This document shows, one piece after another, positions 27,376-34,925 of a stretch of 64,000 nucleotides of DNA. Each line of letters opens with the position of its first letter. The stretch's first letter is position 1. Made by a program: the position numbers and the translations under genes. Origin of the DNA: Burkholderia diffusa (GTDB lineage Bacteria > Pseudomonadota > Gammaproteobacteria > Burkholderiales > Burkholderiaceae). The stretch spans positions 62,001-126,000 of the forward strand of contig NZ_CABVPN010000006.1 in the NCBI RefSeq assembly GCF_902499115.1, written 5' to 3'. A model generated the notes under the pieces. That model was not told where the DNA came from, ran no database searches, and saw only the letters and a list, made by a program, of their open reading frames with translations.

Positions 27376-29862
27376 GTGCGAATCAGACATTCCTTCCTTT
27401 GCGTCTCCGTGCTGGTGGTCGGCAGCCAGAGCCATGCGACGGAATTCAATTCGTCGTTCCTCGACATCGACGGCACGAACAACGTCGACCTGTCGCAGTT
27501 CTCGCAGCCCGACTTCACGCTGCCGGGCGAATACATGCTCGACGTGCAGGTCAACGACCTGTTCTACGGGCTGCAGGCGATCCAGTTCATCGCGCTCGAC
27601 GCATCCGGCGCGGGCAAGCCGTGCCTGCCGCCGGAACTCGTCGCGCGGTTCGGGCTGAAACCATCGCTCGCGAAGGACCTGCCGCGCTTTCAGGGCGGAC
27701 GTTGCGTCGATCTCGGCGCGATCGAGGGCGCGACCGTGCGCTACCTGAAGAGCGACGGCCGGCTGAAGATCACGATTCCGCAGGCCGCGCTCGAATTCAC
27801 CGATTCGACGTACCTGCCGCCGTCGAGCTGGTCCGACGGGATTCCGGGCGCGATGCTCGACTATCGCGTGATCGCGAACACGAACCGCAACTTCGGTTCG
27901 GGCGGCGGACAGACGAATTCGGTCCAGGCCTACGGAACGATCGGCGCGAACTGGGACGCGTGGCGCTTTCGCGGCGACTACCAGGTGCAGTCGAACGTGG
28001 GCAACACGGCGTATGCGGACCGCACGTTCCGCTTCAGCCGGCTTTATGCGTTTCGCGCGCTGCCGTCGATCCAGTCGACGGTGACGTTCGGCGACGACTA
28101 CCTGAGCTCGGACATTTTCGACACGTTCGCGCTGACCGGCGCATCGATCCGCAGCGACGACCGGATGCTGCCGCCTTCGCTGCGCGGCTATGCGCCGCTG
28201 ATCTCGGGCGTCGCGCGCACCAACGCGACCGTGACCGTGTCGCAGGCGGGCCGCGTGCTGTACGTGACGCGCGTGTCGCCCGGCGCGTTCGCGCTGCAGA
28301 ACATCAATACGAGCGTGCAGGGCACGCTCGACGTCACGGTCGACGAGGAAGACGGCAGCGTGCAGCGCTTCCAGGTGACGACGGCCGCCGTGCCGTTCCT
28401 CGCGCGCACCGGACAACTGCGCTACAAGGCCGCCGTCGGCAAGCCGCGGCAGTTCGGCGGCGCCGGCATCACGCCGTTCTTCGGGTTCGGCGAAGCCGCC
28501 TACGGGTTGCCGTTCGACATCACGCTGTACGGCGGCTTCATCGCCGCATCGGGCTACACGTCGATCGCGCTCGGCGTCGGCCGCGATTTCGGCACGTTCG
28601 GCGCGGTGTCGGCCGACGTCACACACGCACGCGCGCGGCTGTGGTGGAACGGCGCGACGCGCAACGGCAACTCGTACCGTATCAACTATTCGAAGCACTT
28701 CGACGGGCTCGATGCGGACGTGCGCTTTTTCGGCTATCGCTTCTCCGAGCGCGAGTACACCAACTTCGCGCAGTTCTCCGGCGACCCGACCGCGTACGGC
28801 CTCGCCAACAGCAAGCAGCGCTACTCGGCGACGATGTCGAAGCGCTTCGGCGACACGTCGACCTATTTCTCGTACGACCAGACGACCTACTGGGCGCGCT
28901 CGTCCGAGCAGCGCGTGGGTCTCACGCTGACGCGCGCGTTCTCGGTCGGCGCACTGCGCAACCTGAACGTCAGCGTGTCCGCGTTCCGCACGCAGAGTGC
29001 GGGCGCGAGCGGCAACCAGTTTTCCGTGACCGCGACGCTGCCGATCGGCGGCCGCCACACCGTCACGTCGAACCTGACGACGGGCAGCGGCAGCACGAGC
29101 GTGAACGCGGGCTACATCTACGACGATCCGGCCGGCCGCACCTACCAGATCAATGCGGGCGCGACCGACGGCCGCGCGTCGGCGAACGCGAGCTTCCGCC
29201 AGCGCACGTCGACCTACCAGCTGAGCGCGCAGGCGTCGACGCTCGCCAACGCGTACGCGGCCGCGTCGCTCGAAGTCGACGGCTCGCTCGTCGCGACGCA
29301 GTACGGCGTGTCCGCGCATGCGAACGGCAACGCGGGCGATACGCGCCTGCTGGTATCGACCGACGGCGTGCCCGACGTGCCGCTGTCCGGCACGCTCACG
29401 CATACCGATTCGCGCGGCTACGCGGTGCTCGACGGGATTTCGCCGTACAACGTGTACGACGCGACCGTCAACGTCGAGAAACTGCCGCTCGAGGTGCAGG
29501 TGTCGAACCCGATCCAGCGCATGGTGCTGACCGACGGCGCGATCGGCTTCGTGAAGTTCTCCACCGCACGCGGCAGCAACCTGTACCTGACGCTGACCGA
29601 TGCGGCCGGCAAGCCGGTGCCGTTCGGCGCATCCGTGCAGGACGCGGCGAACGGCAAGGAGCTCGGCATCGTCGGCGAAGCCGGCGCCGCGTTCCTGACC
29701 CAGGTGCAGCCGAGATCCGCGCTCGTGGTGCGTGCAGGCGAACGCACGCTGTGCGCGGTGAATGCACTGCCCAACCAGCTTCAACTCGAAGGCACGCCGA
29801 TTCCGGTGACGTGCCAGACGCCCGGCGAGCCGCATGCAACGGCCGCACGGACGGAACGATGA
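27376..29862 (+). CDS. Fimbrial outer-membrane usher (FimD/PapC family)
   Basis: This is the outer-membrane assembly pore for the fimbria, 828 residues, the normal usher size. The start is GTG 27376. An in-frame TAG at 27367 rules out longer versions. A short signal peptide is followed by the usher N-domain (ATEFNSSFLDIDGTNNVDL), then the 24-strand barrel with plug, and C-terminal domains (DSRGYAVLDGISPYNVYDAT, and a final part with a Cys pair). The large open frame on the opposite strand is a composition artefact. It is 89 bp after the pilin gene, and differential expression in that gap is likely but no clear hairpin was seen. Confidence 0.92.
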   Translation: MRIRHSFLCVSVLVVGSQSHATEFNSSFLDIDGTNNVDLSQFSQPDFTLPGEYMLDVQVNDLFYGLQAIQFIALDASGAGKPCLPPELVARFGLKPSLAKDLPRFQGGRCVDLGAIEGATVRYLKSDGRLKITIPQAALEFTDSTYLPPSSWSDGIPGAMLDYRVIANTNRNFGSGGGQTNSVQAYGTIGANWDAWRFRGDYQVQSNVGNTAYADRTFRFSRLYAFRALPSIQSTVTFGDDYLSSDIFDTFALTGASIRSDDRMLPPSLRGYAPLISGVARTNATVTVSQAGRVLYVTRVSPGAFALQNINTSVQGTLDVTVDEEDGSVQRFQVTTAAVPFLARTGQLRYKAAVGKPRQFGGAGITPFFGFGEAAYGLPFDITLYGGFIAASGYTSIALGVGRDFGTFGAVSADVTHARARLWWNGATRNGNSYRINYSKHFDGLDADVRFFGYRFSEREYTNFAQFSGDPTAYGLANSKQRYSATMSKRFGDTSTYFSYDQTTYWARSSEQRVGLTLTRAFSVGALRNLNVSVSAFRTQSAGASGNQFSVTATLPIGGRHTVTSNLTTGSGSTSVNAGYIYDDPAGRTYQINAGATDGRASANASFRQRTSTYQLSAQASTLANAYAAASLEVDGSLVATQYGVSAHANGNAGDTRLLVSTDGVPDVPLSGTLTHTDSRGYAVLDGISPYNVYDATVNVEKLPLEVQVSNPIQRMVLTDGAIGFVKFSTARGSNLYLTLTDAAGKPVPFGASVQDAANGKELGIVGEAGAAFLTQVQPRSALVVRAGERTLCAVNALPNQLQLEGTPIPVTCQTPGEPHATAARTER

Positions 29863-29878
29863 TTTGACGGATCCAGCG

Positions 29879-30625
29879 ATGAACCACGCTTTCTCTCTTT
29901 TCTTCCCGCGCCGCGCGTCGTGCATGCTGGCCGTGGCCAGCGCGCTGCTCGCCGGCGTCGCGCATGCGGCGATCGTGCCGGACCGCACGCGCGTGATCTT
30001 CAACGAAGGCGAACCGGCCGCGATCGTCACCATCACGAACAAGAGCACGACGTATCCGTATCTCGTGCAGTCGTGGCTCGAGGACACGCGAGGCAACAAG
30101 ATCACGTCGCCGCTGATGGTCGTGCCGCCGCTGCAGCGCGTCGAGGCGAACGAGCGCAACGTGCTGCGCATCGCGAAGCTGCCGGGCACCGAACTGCCGG
30201 CCGATCGCGAATCGGTGTTCTACCTGAACATCCGCGAAGTGCCGCCGAAGACCGATACGCCGAACACGCTGCAGATCGCGCTGCATACGCAGATGAAGCT
30301 GTTCTACCGGCCGAAGGGCGTGCAGCCCGCGCGCGACGAGGACTGGACGCTGCCGATGACGCTGCGCGTCGACGCGGGGGCGCACAAGCTCGTGTTCGAC
30401 AATCCGACGCCGTATCACATTACGATCGTCGACGTGGCTTCGGGTGCGCAGAAGACGCATGTGCCGCTGGACCCGGTGATGGTGAGCCCGATGAGCACGG
30501 CCGACGTGCCGTTCAAGGCCGCGACGCCGTCGACGTTGTTCGTCACGCACGTGGACGACTACGGCGGCCAGGTGGCGGTCGAGTATGCGTGTGAGGCCGG
30601 TGCCTGCAAGAGCGTGAAGAAATGA
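29879..30625 (+). CDS. Periplasmic fimbrial chaperone (PapD/FimC family)
   Basis: This immunoglobulin-fold chaperone captures pilins in the periplasm, 248 residues. The signal peptide runs to about residue 30 (LLAGVAHAA). The mature start is AIVPDRTRVIFNEGEPAAIV. The conserved F1-G1 donor-strand region with the alternating hydrophobic pattern is PPLQRVEANERNVLRIAKL, and FYLNIREVPP follows. A second Ig domain ends at SVKK. ATG 29879 is 16 bp after the usher stop, and the stop overlaps the adhesin start by ATGA. Confidence 0.9.
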   Translation: MNHAFSLFFPRRASCMLAVASALLAGVAHAAIVPDRTRVIFNEGEPAAIVTITNKSTTYPYLVQSWLEDTRGNKITSPLMVVPPLQRVEANERNVLRIAKLPGTELPADRESVFYLNIREVPPKTDTPNTLQIALHTQMKLFYRPKGVQPARDEDWTLPMTLRVDAGAHKLVFDNPTPYHITIVDVASGAQKTHVPLDPVMVSPMSTADVPFKAATPSTLFVTHVDDYGGQVAVEYACEAGACKSVKK

Positions 30626-31644
30626 GCGGGGGGATGCGCGAACGGCGGTTGCCGGCGGCGTGGCTGCGCTGGCTCGTGCTGGGATTGCTGGTCGCGGCCG
30701 CGCAGCCGGCGTGGGCGCTAAGATGCCTGACGAACAGCGGTGCGACCTCGCTGACCGAGCCGATCGGCGGTGTCGCGTCGTATCCGACCGACGCGCCGGA
30801 CGGATACGTGATCTGGGTGTCGCCGGTCCGCACCACGTCAGGGTATTGCTACAAGGACCTCGGCGATGCAGGCAGCCTGAAAGTCGTCGACAACATCTAT
30901 TTCTACGCGAACCCGAATCGCACGAACCCGGCGGCGTGGGGGCTGGAGATCGGCATCCGCTACAAGGGAATCGACTATTTCGACAAGACGAGTAATCGCG
31001 GCGGAGGGGTGTTTACCGGCTATTCGGTGCCGCCGTGCAGCAAGTACGACTTCGATCGCGGACGTTGCGAGCAGACCCGTATCAGCATCGACTACCAGGT
31101 CGTCGTGCGCAAGAAGGGCAACTGGGTCCAGCCACCGAGCGATATCTACACGGTATTCCAGTTCGACGGCGAGTTCGGGCTGAATGCATACAACCCGAGC
31201 TTCCAGTACCGCCTGAGCGGCCTGCGCAACCTCAAGCCGACGCCGTGCTTCGTCGACGTGCTCGTGACGCCCGAACCGGGCATCGTCAATTTCGGACAGG
31301 TGCAGGCCGTGGGCAACGGCTTCATGCCGGCGGTGCCGCGCAAGCGGTTCTCGTTGTCGTTGACCAAGAAATGCAACGTCGCGGTACGCGTCGACGGATA
31401 TTTCGAAACGAGCTATCCGGTTCAGAACGGCTTGCTGGTGCCGGCGAAGGACAGCAATTTCGGTATCGGGATCGAGGACAGCCAGGGCAAGGCCATTCCG
31501 TTCAACCAACAGTTCAACCTCGCTCAGTTTCCGTCCAACGTCATGAACCAGAGCGTATTGATGGACGCGGTGCTCAAGTCGTTCGGGCCGCCGAAGATCG
31601 GGCGGTTCGATGCGACTGCAACGATCCGGCTGTTCATCTATTGA
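30622..31644 (+). CDS. Fimbrial tip adhesin / minor subunit
   Basis: This 340-residue protein is translationally coupled to the chaperone gene by an ATGA overlap. Residues 1-33 are a signal peptide (WLVLGLLVAAAQPAWA). The length and two-part layout fit a tip adhesin: an N-terminal receptor-binding domain (about 34-205, with several Cys and aromatic residues) and a C-terminal pilin domain (about 206-340, Cys in KPTPCFVDV and TKKCNVAV, final ATIRLFIY as chaperone-bound strand). The receptor is unknown and the N-domain is not recognisably FimH. It is the last gene of the cluster, followed by a terminator. Confidence 0.78.
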   Translation: MSGGMRERRLPAAWLRWLVLGLLVAAAQPAWALRCLTNSGATSLTEPIGGVASYPTDAPDGYVIWVSPVRTTSGYCYKDLGDAGSLKVVDNIYFYANPNRTNPAAWGLEIGIRYKGIDYFDKTSNRGGGVFTGYSVPPCSKYDFDRGRCEQTRISIDYQVVVRKKGNWVQPPSDIYTVFQFDGEFGLNAYNPSFQYRLSGLRNLKPTPCFVDVLVTPEPGIVNFGQVQAVGNGFMPAVPRKRFSLSLTKKCNVAVRVDGYFETSYPVQNGLLVPAKDSNFGIGIEDSQGKAIPFNQQFNLAQFPSNVMNQSVLMDAVLKSFGPPKIGRFDATATIRLFIY

Positions 31645-31691
31645 CGCGAGCCGCGCGAGCGCGGCTCGACGCACCGCACGCACCTCACGTG

Positions 31692-31718
31692 AAAGCGCCG
31701 GCATGCCGGCGCTTTTTT
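31692..31718 (+). terminator. Rho-independent terminator after the fimbrial operon
   Basis: AAAGCGCCGGC (31692-31702) pairs with GCCGGCGCTTT (31705-31715), in practice about 9 bp with a 4-6 nt loop, ending in six T's (31713-31718). Confidence 0.85.
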
Positions 31719-31950
31719 CCAGGCTCGCGGCGCGCCGCTCAAAGCACCCGGCGACACACCTTGTGATGGCGATGCACGAAGTCGCACACGTGGCGCGGAT
31801 GCGCTTCGGCGGTGGCCGGCACGAGCCGTGCGACGGTGGCGGAGGCGTCTTCGTCGAGATCCTGTCGTTCGGCCTGTCCCGTTCGTCAAAACACCGAATC
31901 CGTCAATTAATCAGACAAATCCTGACAACCGAAAGGGTCATCTCGTAATC

Positions 31951-31981
31951 GGATTGAGAATGATTTGCGTTTACGTTAAAT
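31951..31981 (+). promoter_or_regulatory. orbS promoter with overlapping Fur-box-like sequence
   Basis: A -35 TTGAGA (31954-31959) and -10 TTAAAT (31976-31981) are 16 bp apart. The -35 and spacer (GATTGAGAATGATTTGCG) resemble the GATAATGATAAT Fur repeat. This matches published work on orbS as a Fur-repressed, sigma-70-dependent gene. The exact box boundaries are my reading. Confidence 0.7.
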
Positions 31982-32013
31982 TGCGCTATCTCGGAATTTG
32001 ACGGAGCAGATCG

Positions 32014-32682
32014 ATGGCTATGGCGGAAGTGCTCGAACGACCGGCAGCGGCAACGGCGAACCCGTTCCTCGGCAGTTATCCGGACCTGCCGTCGCGTCCC
32101 GCGCCGCGGGCGCGCCGTACCGCCGAGCCGCATGCGCAGGGTGCGCTGCTCGACGTGCTGATCGCCCATCGCGCGATGCTCGTCAACGTCGCGCGCGGCT
32201 TCGTCGGTTGTGCGAGCCGCGCCGAGGACGTCGTGCACGACGTGTTCGTGAAGCTCGTCGAATTCCCGAACCAGGACGCGGTGCGCCAGCCGGTCGCATA
32301 CGTGACGCGGATGGTGCGCAATGCGTCGATCGATGCGTGCCGCCGGCAAAGCCTCGAGAACGTCTATCACACGGAAGAGGACGACGGCTTCGACGTGCCG
32401 TCGCCGGAACCGACGCCCGAGGCCGCGCTGATGACGCGCGACACGCTGCGCCGCGTGTGGGCCGCGCTCGACGACCTGCCGGCGCGCAGCCGCGCGGCGT
32501 TCGAGATGGTGCGGCTGCGCGAGGAGACGCTGCAGACCGCGGCGCGCGCGTTGAACGTGTCGCAGACACTCGTGCATTTCATGGTGCGCGACGCGGAGCG
32601 GCACTGCGCGGAATGCCTCGACGCGTGCCATCGCGGTGACGCGTGCCCGGTGTTTCTCGGCGGCCGCGCGCGGCGCCGGTAA
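32014..32682 (+). CDS. orbS: ECF sigma factor OrbS, activator of ornibactin genes
   Basis: This is an iron-starvation sigma factor, 222 residues, of the PvdS group. A variable N-terminal extension (residues 1-48) precedes sigma region 2 (VARGFVGCASRAEDVVHDVF, then YVTRMVRNASIDACRR). Region 4 has its helix-turn-helix at about 175-195 (ETLQTAARALNVSQTLVHFM). The C-terminus has a cysteine-rich tail (CAECLDACHRGDAC). The start ATG 32014 has GGAG 7 nt upstream, and an ATG at 32020 is possible. No anti-sigma gene is adjacent. OrbS would direct RNA polymerase to the TAAA-N17-CGTC promoters before orbH, orbE and orbI. Confidence 0.93.
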   Translation: MAMAEVLERPAAATANPFLGSYPDLPSRPAPRARRTAEPHAQGALLDVLIAHRAMLVNVARGFVGCASRAEDVVHDVFVKLVEFPNQDAVRQPVAYVTRMVRNASIDACRRQSLENVYHTEEDDGFDVPSPEPTPEAALMTRDTLRRVWAALDDLPARSRAAFEMVRLREETLQTAARALNVSQTLVHFMVRDAERHCAECLDACHRGDACPVFLGGRARRR

Positions 32683-32704
32683 AAAATCGCGCCGGCCAAT
32701 CGTC
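32680..32704 (+). promoter_or_regulatory. OrbS-dependent promoter of orbH
   Basis: TAAAAAATC starts at 32680 and CGTC is at 32701-32704, with TAAA-N17-CGTC spacing identical to the orbE and orbI promoters. Its T-A-A is the orbS stop codon, so promoter and stop overlap. Confidence 0.75.
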
Positions 32705-32776
32705 TTCAAGACAGGAGCGGCCGATCCGACAGTTCGCCGCTTCGCCTCCTTCAACCGCCTCCCGCTTTTTTCGATC

Positions 32777-33019
32777 ATGACGCAAACCACGACGCCTTCC
32801 GCCGACACCGACGACCTCGTCTACACGGTCGTCATCAACGACGAAGAACAGTATTCGATCTGGCCGACGTTCCGGCCCGTGCCGGCCGGGTGGCGCGAGG
32901 TCGGCGTGCGCGGCCCGAAAGCCGACTGCCTCGCGCACATCGAGACCGTCTGGACCGACATGCGCCCCGCGAGCCTGCGCCGCGCGATGGACGGCGATCG
33001 CGCAACGCGCGCGTCGTGA
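32777..33019 (+). CDS. orbH: MbtH-like NRPS chaperone OrbH
   Basis: This small protein binds and activates NRPS adenylation domains, here presumably those of OrbI and OrbJ. It has 80 residues. The MbtH signature is plain: NDEEQYSIWP near residues 20-29, then PAGWREVG and the C-terminal YVxxxWTDMRP-like HIETVWTDMRP, with the conserved tryptophans. ATG 32777 lies 73 bp after the CGTC box. It is the first gene of the OrbS-dependent orbH-B unit. Confidence 0.93.
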   Translation: MTQTTTPSADTDDLVYTVVINDEEQYSIWPTFRPVPAGWREVGVRGPKADCLAHIETVWTDMRPASLRRAMDGDRATRAS

Positions 33020-33064
33020 CCCGCTGCGCCGCGTGTGCGGCGCGCCACCTGAAGAGGACGTTGC

Positions 33065-34084
33065 ATGACCCTGCTTTCGTTGCCGACGCTCGACGACCTG
33101 CGTATCGAGCCGGGGCTGCCCACCGTCGTGTCGCCGCGCGGCGCCGACGGCATGTCGATCGACGAGATCGCGCCGCTCGCGCATGCGATCGCGGCCGACA
33201 CGCTCGAACGGGCGGGCGGTGTGCTGTTCACGGGCTTTCACGTGCCGTCGATCGACGCGTTCCAGCAGTTCGCGGCGTCGTTCGGCGATCCGCTGATCGG
33301 CTATGAATACGCGTCGACGCCGCGCAGCCAGGTCGAAGGCGCCGTCTACACGTCGACCGAATACCCGCCGCATCGCGCGATTCCGCTGCACAACGAGCAG
33401 TCATACACGCGCGAGTGGCCGCTGCGGATCTGGTTCCATTGCGCGCTCGCGGCGCCAAAAGGTGGTGCGACGCCGATCGCGGACAGCCGCGCCGTCTATC
33501 GCGCGCTCGATCCGGCGCTGGTCGCGCGCTTCGAGCAGCGCGAGCTGCTGTACGTGCGCAACTTCGGCCAGGGGCTCGACCTGCCGTGGCAGCAGTCGTT
33601 CGGCACCGACGAGCCGGCCGAGGTCGAGCGGATGTGCGCGGCGCGCGGCATCGAATGCACATGGCGCACGGACGACGACGGCGAACTGCTGCTGCGCACG
33701 CGCGAACGCTGCCAGGCTGTCGCACGCCATCCGCGCACGGGCGAGCGCGTGTGGTTCAACCAGGCGAACCTGTTTCACCTGTCGGCGCTCGACGACGACA
33801 TGCAGGAAGCGCTCGTCGACGCGGTCGGGCTCGAGAACGTGCCGCGCAACGTGTATTACGGCGACGGCGAGCCGCTCGAGGCCGACGCGCTCGCGGAAAT
33901 CCGCGGCGTGCTCGATCGCCAGCGCATCGTGTTCCCGTGGCGCACGGGCGACGTGCTGATGCTCGACAACATGCTGACCGCGCACGCACGCGACCCGTTC
34001 GAAGGGCCGCGCAAGGTGGTCGTCGCGATGGCGCAAAGTTATACGGTCCCGCGCGCGGCCGAACGGAGGACCGATGACGCGTAG
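33065..34084 (+). CDS. orbG: TauD/SyrP-type Fe(II)/2-oxoglutarate hydroxylase OrbG
   Basis: This is a non-haem iron dioxygenase, 339 residues (TfdA/TauD family). Ornibactin contains beta-hydroxyaspartate, so OrbG is taken to hydroxylate aspartate, probably while bound to the NRPS, as SyrP does. The iron ligands are visible as the HNEQSY segment (IPLHNEQSYTREWP, H and E) and a distal histidine in MLDNMLTAHARDPF, which is followed by the 2-oxoglutarate-binding arginine region (GPRKVVVAMA). ATG 33065 follows GAGGACGTT. The end overlaps orbC by 11 bp. Confidence 0.88.
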   Translation: MTLLSLPTLDDLRIEPGLPTVVSPRGADGMSIDEIAPLAHAIAADTLERAGGVLFTGFHVPSIDAFQQFAASFGDPLIGYEYASTPRSQVEGAVYTSTEYPPHRAIPLHNEQSYTREWPLRIWFHCALAAPKGGATPIADSRAVYRALDPALVARFEQRELLYVRNFGQGLDLPWQQSFGTDEPAEVERMCAARGIECTWRTDDDGELLLRTRERCQAVARHPRTGERVWFNQANLFHLSALDDDMQEALVDAVGLENVPRNVYYGDGEPLEADALAEIRGVLDRQRIVFPWRTGDVLMLDNMLTAHARDPFEGPRKVVVAMAQSYTVPRAAERRTDDA

Positions 34085-34925
34085 TACCGCCGCGCTGGCC
34101 GCGCGCGGATTGACGGTGGGTTATCGCGACCATGTCGTGATCGACGGGCTGGACCTGTCGATCGCGGCCGGCCGCGTGACCGCGCTGTGCGGCCCGAACG
34201 GCTGCGGCAAGAGCACGCTGCTGCGCACGCTCGCGGGCCTGCAGCCCGCGCGTGCGGGCCGCATCGACGTGAACGGCAAGCCGCTCGCGTCGTTTCGCCG
34301 TCGCGCGCTCGCGCGCGAGCTCACGATGCTCGCGCAGTTCAACCAGATTCCGTCGGGGCTGACCGTGCGCGAGCTGGTCGCGTACGGCCGCTACGCGTAT
34401 GGCGGTTTCCTGCGTGGGCTGTCGCGCGCCGACCATGCGGCGATCGACGAGGCGCTCGAGACGAGCGGCCTGGCCAGCGACGCCGGGCGTGACGTCGGCG
34501 CGCTGTCGGGCGGCGAGCGGCAGCGCGCGTGGATCGCGATGGCGCTTGCGCAGCAGGCGTCGATCGTGCTGCTCGACGAGCCGACGACCTATCTCGACAT
34601 CCATCATCAGCTCGACATCCTCGACGCGCTGCGCGCACTGAACCGCGCGCGCGGGCTGACGATCGTGTGGGTCCTGCATGACCTGAACCAGGCAGCCGCG
34701 TTCAGCGACGACATCGTGCTGATGCGTGCCGGCCGCCTTGTCGCGCAGGGCTCGCCCGACGCGATGCTGGAACCGGCGCGGCTGCGCGCGGCGTTCGGCG
34801 TCGACATGCTGAAGCTCGCGCATCCGCAGACGGGCGCGCCGATGTGCGTGCCGGCATACGGGCCGCCGGCATCCGGCACGGCGGACGGGTTCGATCGCGC
34901 AGTGCATCGGGATATCGCCGTATGA
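34074..34925 (+). CDS. orbC: Ferric-ornibactin ABC transporter ATP-binding protein OrbC
   Basis: This is a cytoplasmic ATPase of the FepC/FhuC family, 283 residues. It has Walker A (GPNGCGKSTLLRTLAG), a Q-loop (LAQFNQIPSGLTVRELV), the signature LSGGERQRAWIAMALAQ, and Walker B with D-loop (IVLLDEPTTYLDIHHQLDIL). An unusually long C-terminal tail of about 35 residues follows the ABC core. The start is inside the end of orbG, with GGAGG just upstream, and the stop overlaps orbD by ATGA. It powers the inner-membrane step of ferric-ornibactin uptake. Confidence 0.93.
   Translation: MTRSTAALAARGLTVGYRDHVVIDGLDLSIAAGRVTALCGPNGCGKSTLLRTLAGLQPARAGRIDVNGKPLASFRRRALARELTMLAQFNQIPSGLTVRELVAYGRYAYGGFLRGLSRADHAAIDEALETSGLASDAGRDVGALSGGERQRAWIAMALAQQASIVLLDEPTTYLDIHHQLDILDALRALNRARGLTIVWVLHDLNQAAAFSDDIVLMRAGRLVAQGSPDAMLEPARLRAAFGVDMLKLAHPQTGAPMCVPAYGPPASGTADGFDRAVHRDIAV

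Noticed and set aside
27346..30189. Long minus-strand frame opposite the usher and chaperone genes
   Set aside because: The same composition artefact. The plus strand encodes a complete usher.
31903..32808. Minus-strand frame through the orbS promoter and gene
   Set aside because: It runs across the orbS promoter and opposite a clear sigma factor. No family resemblance.
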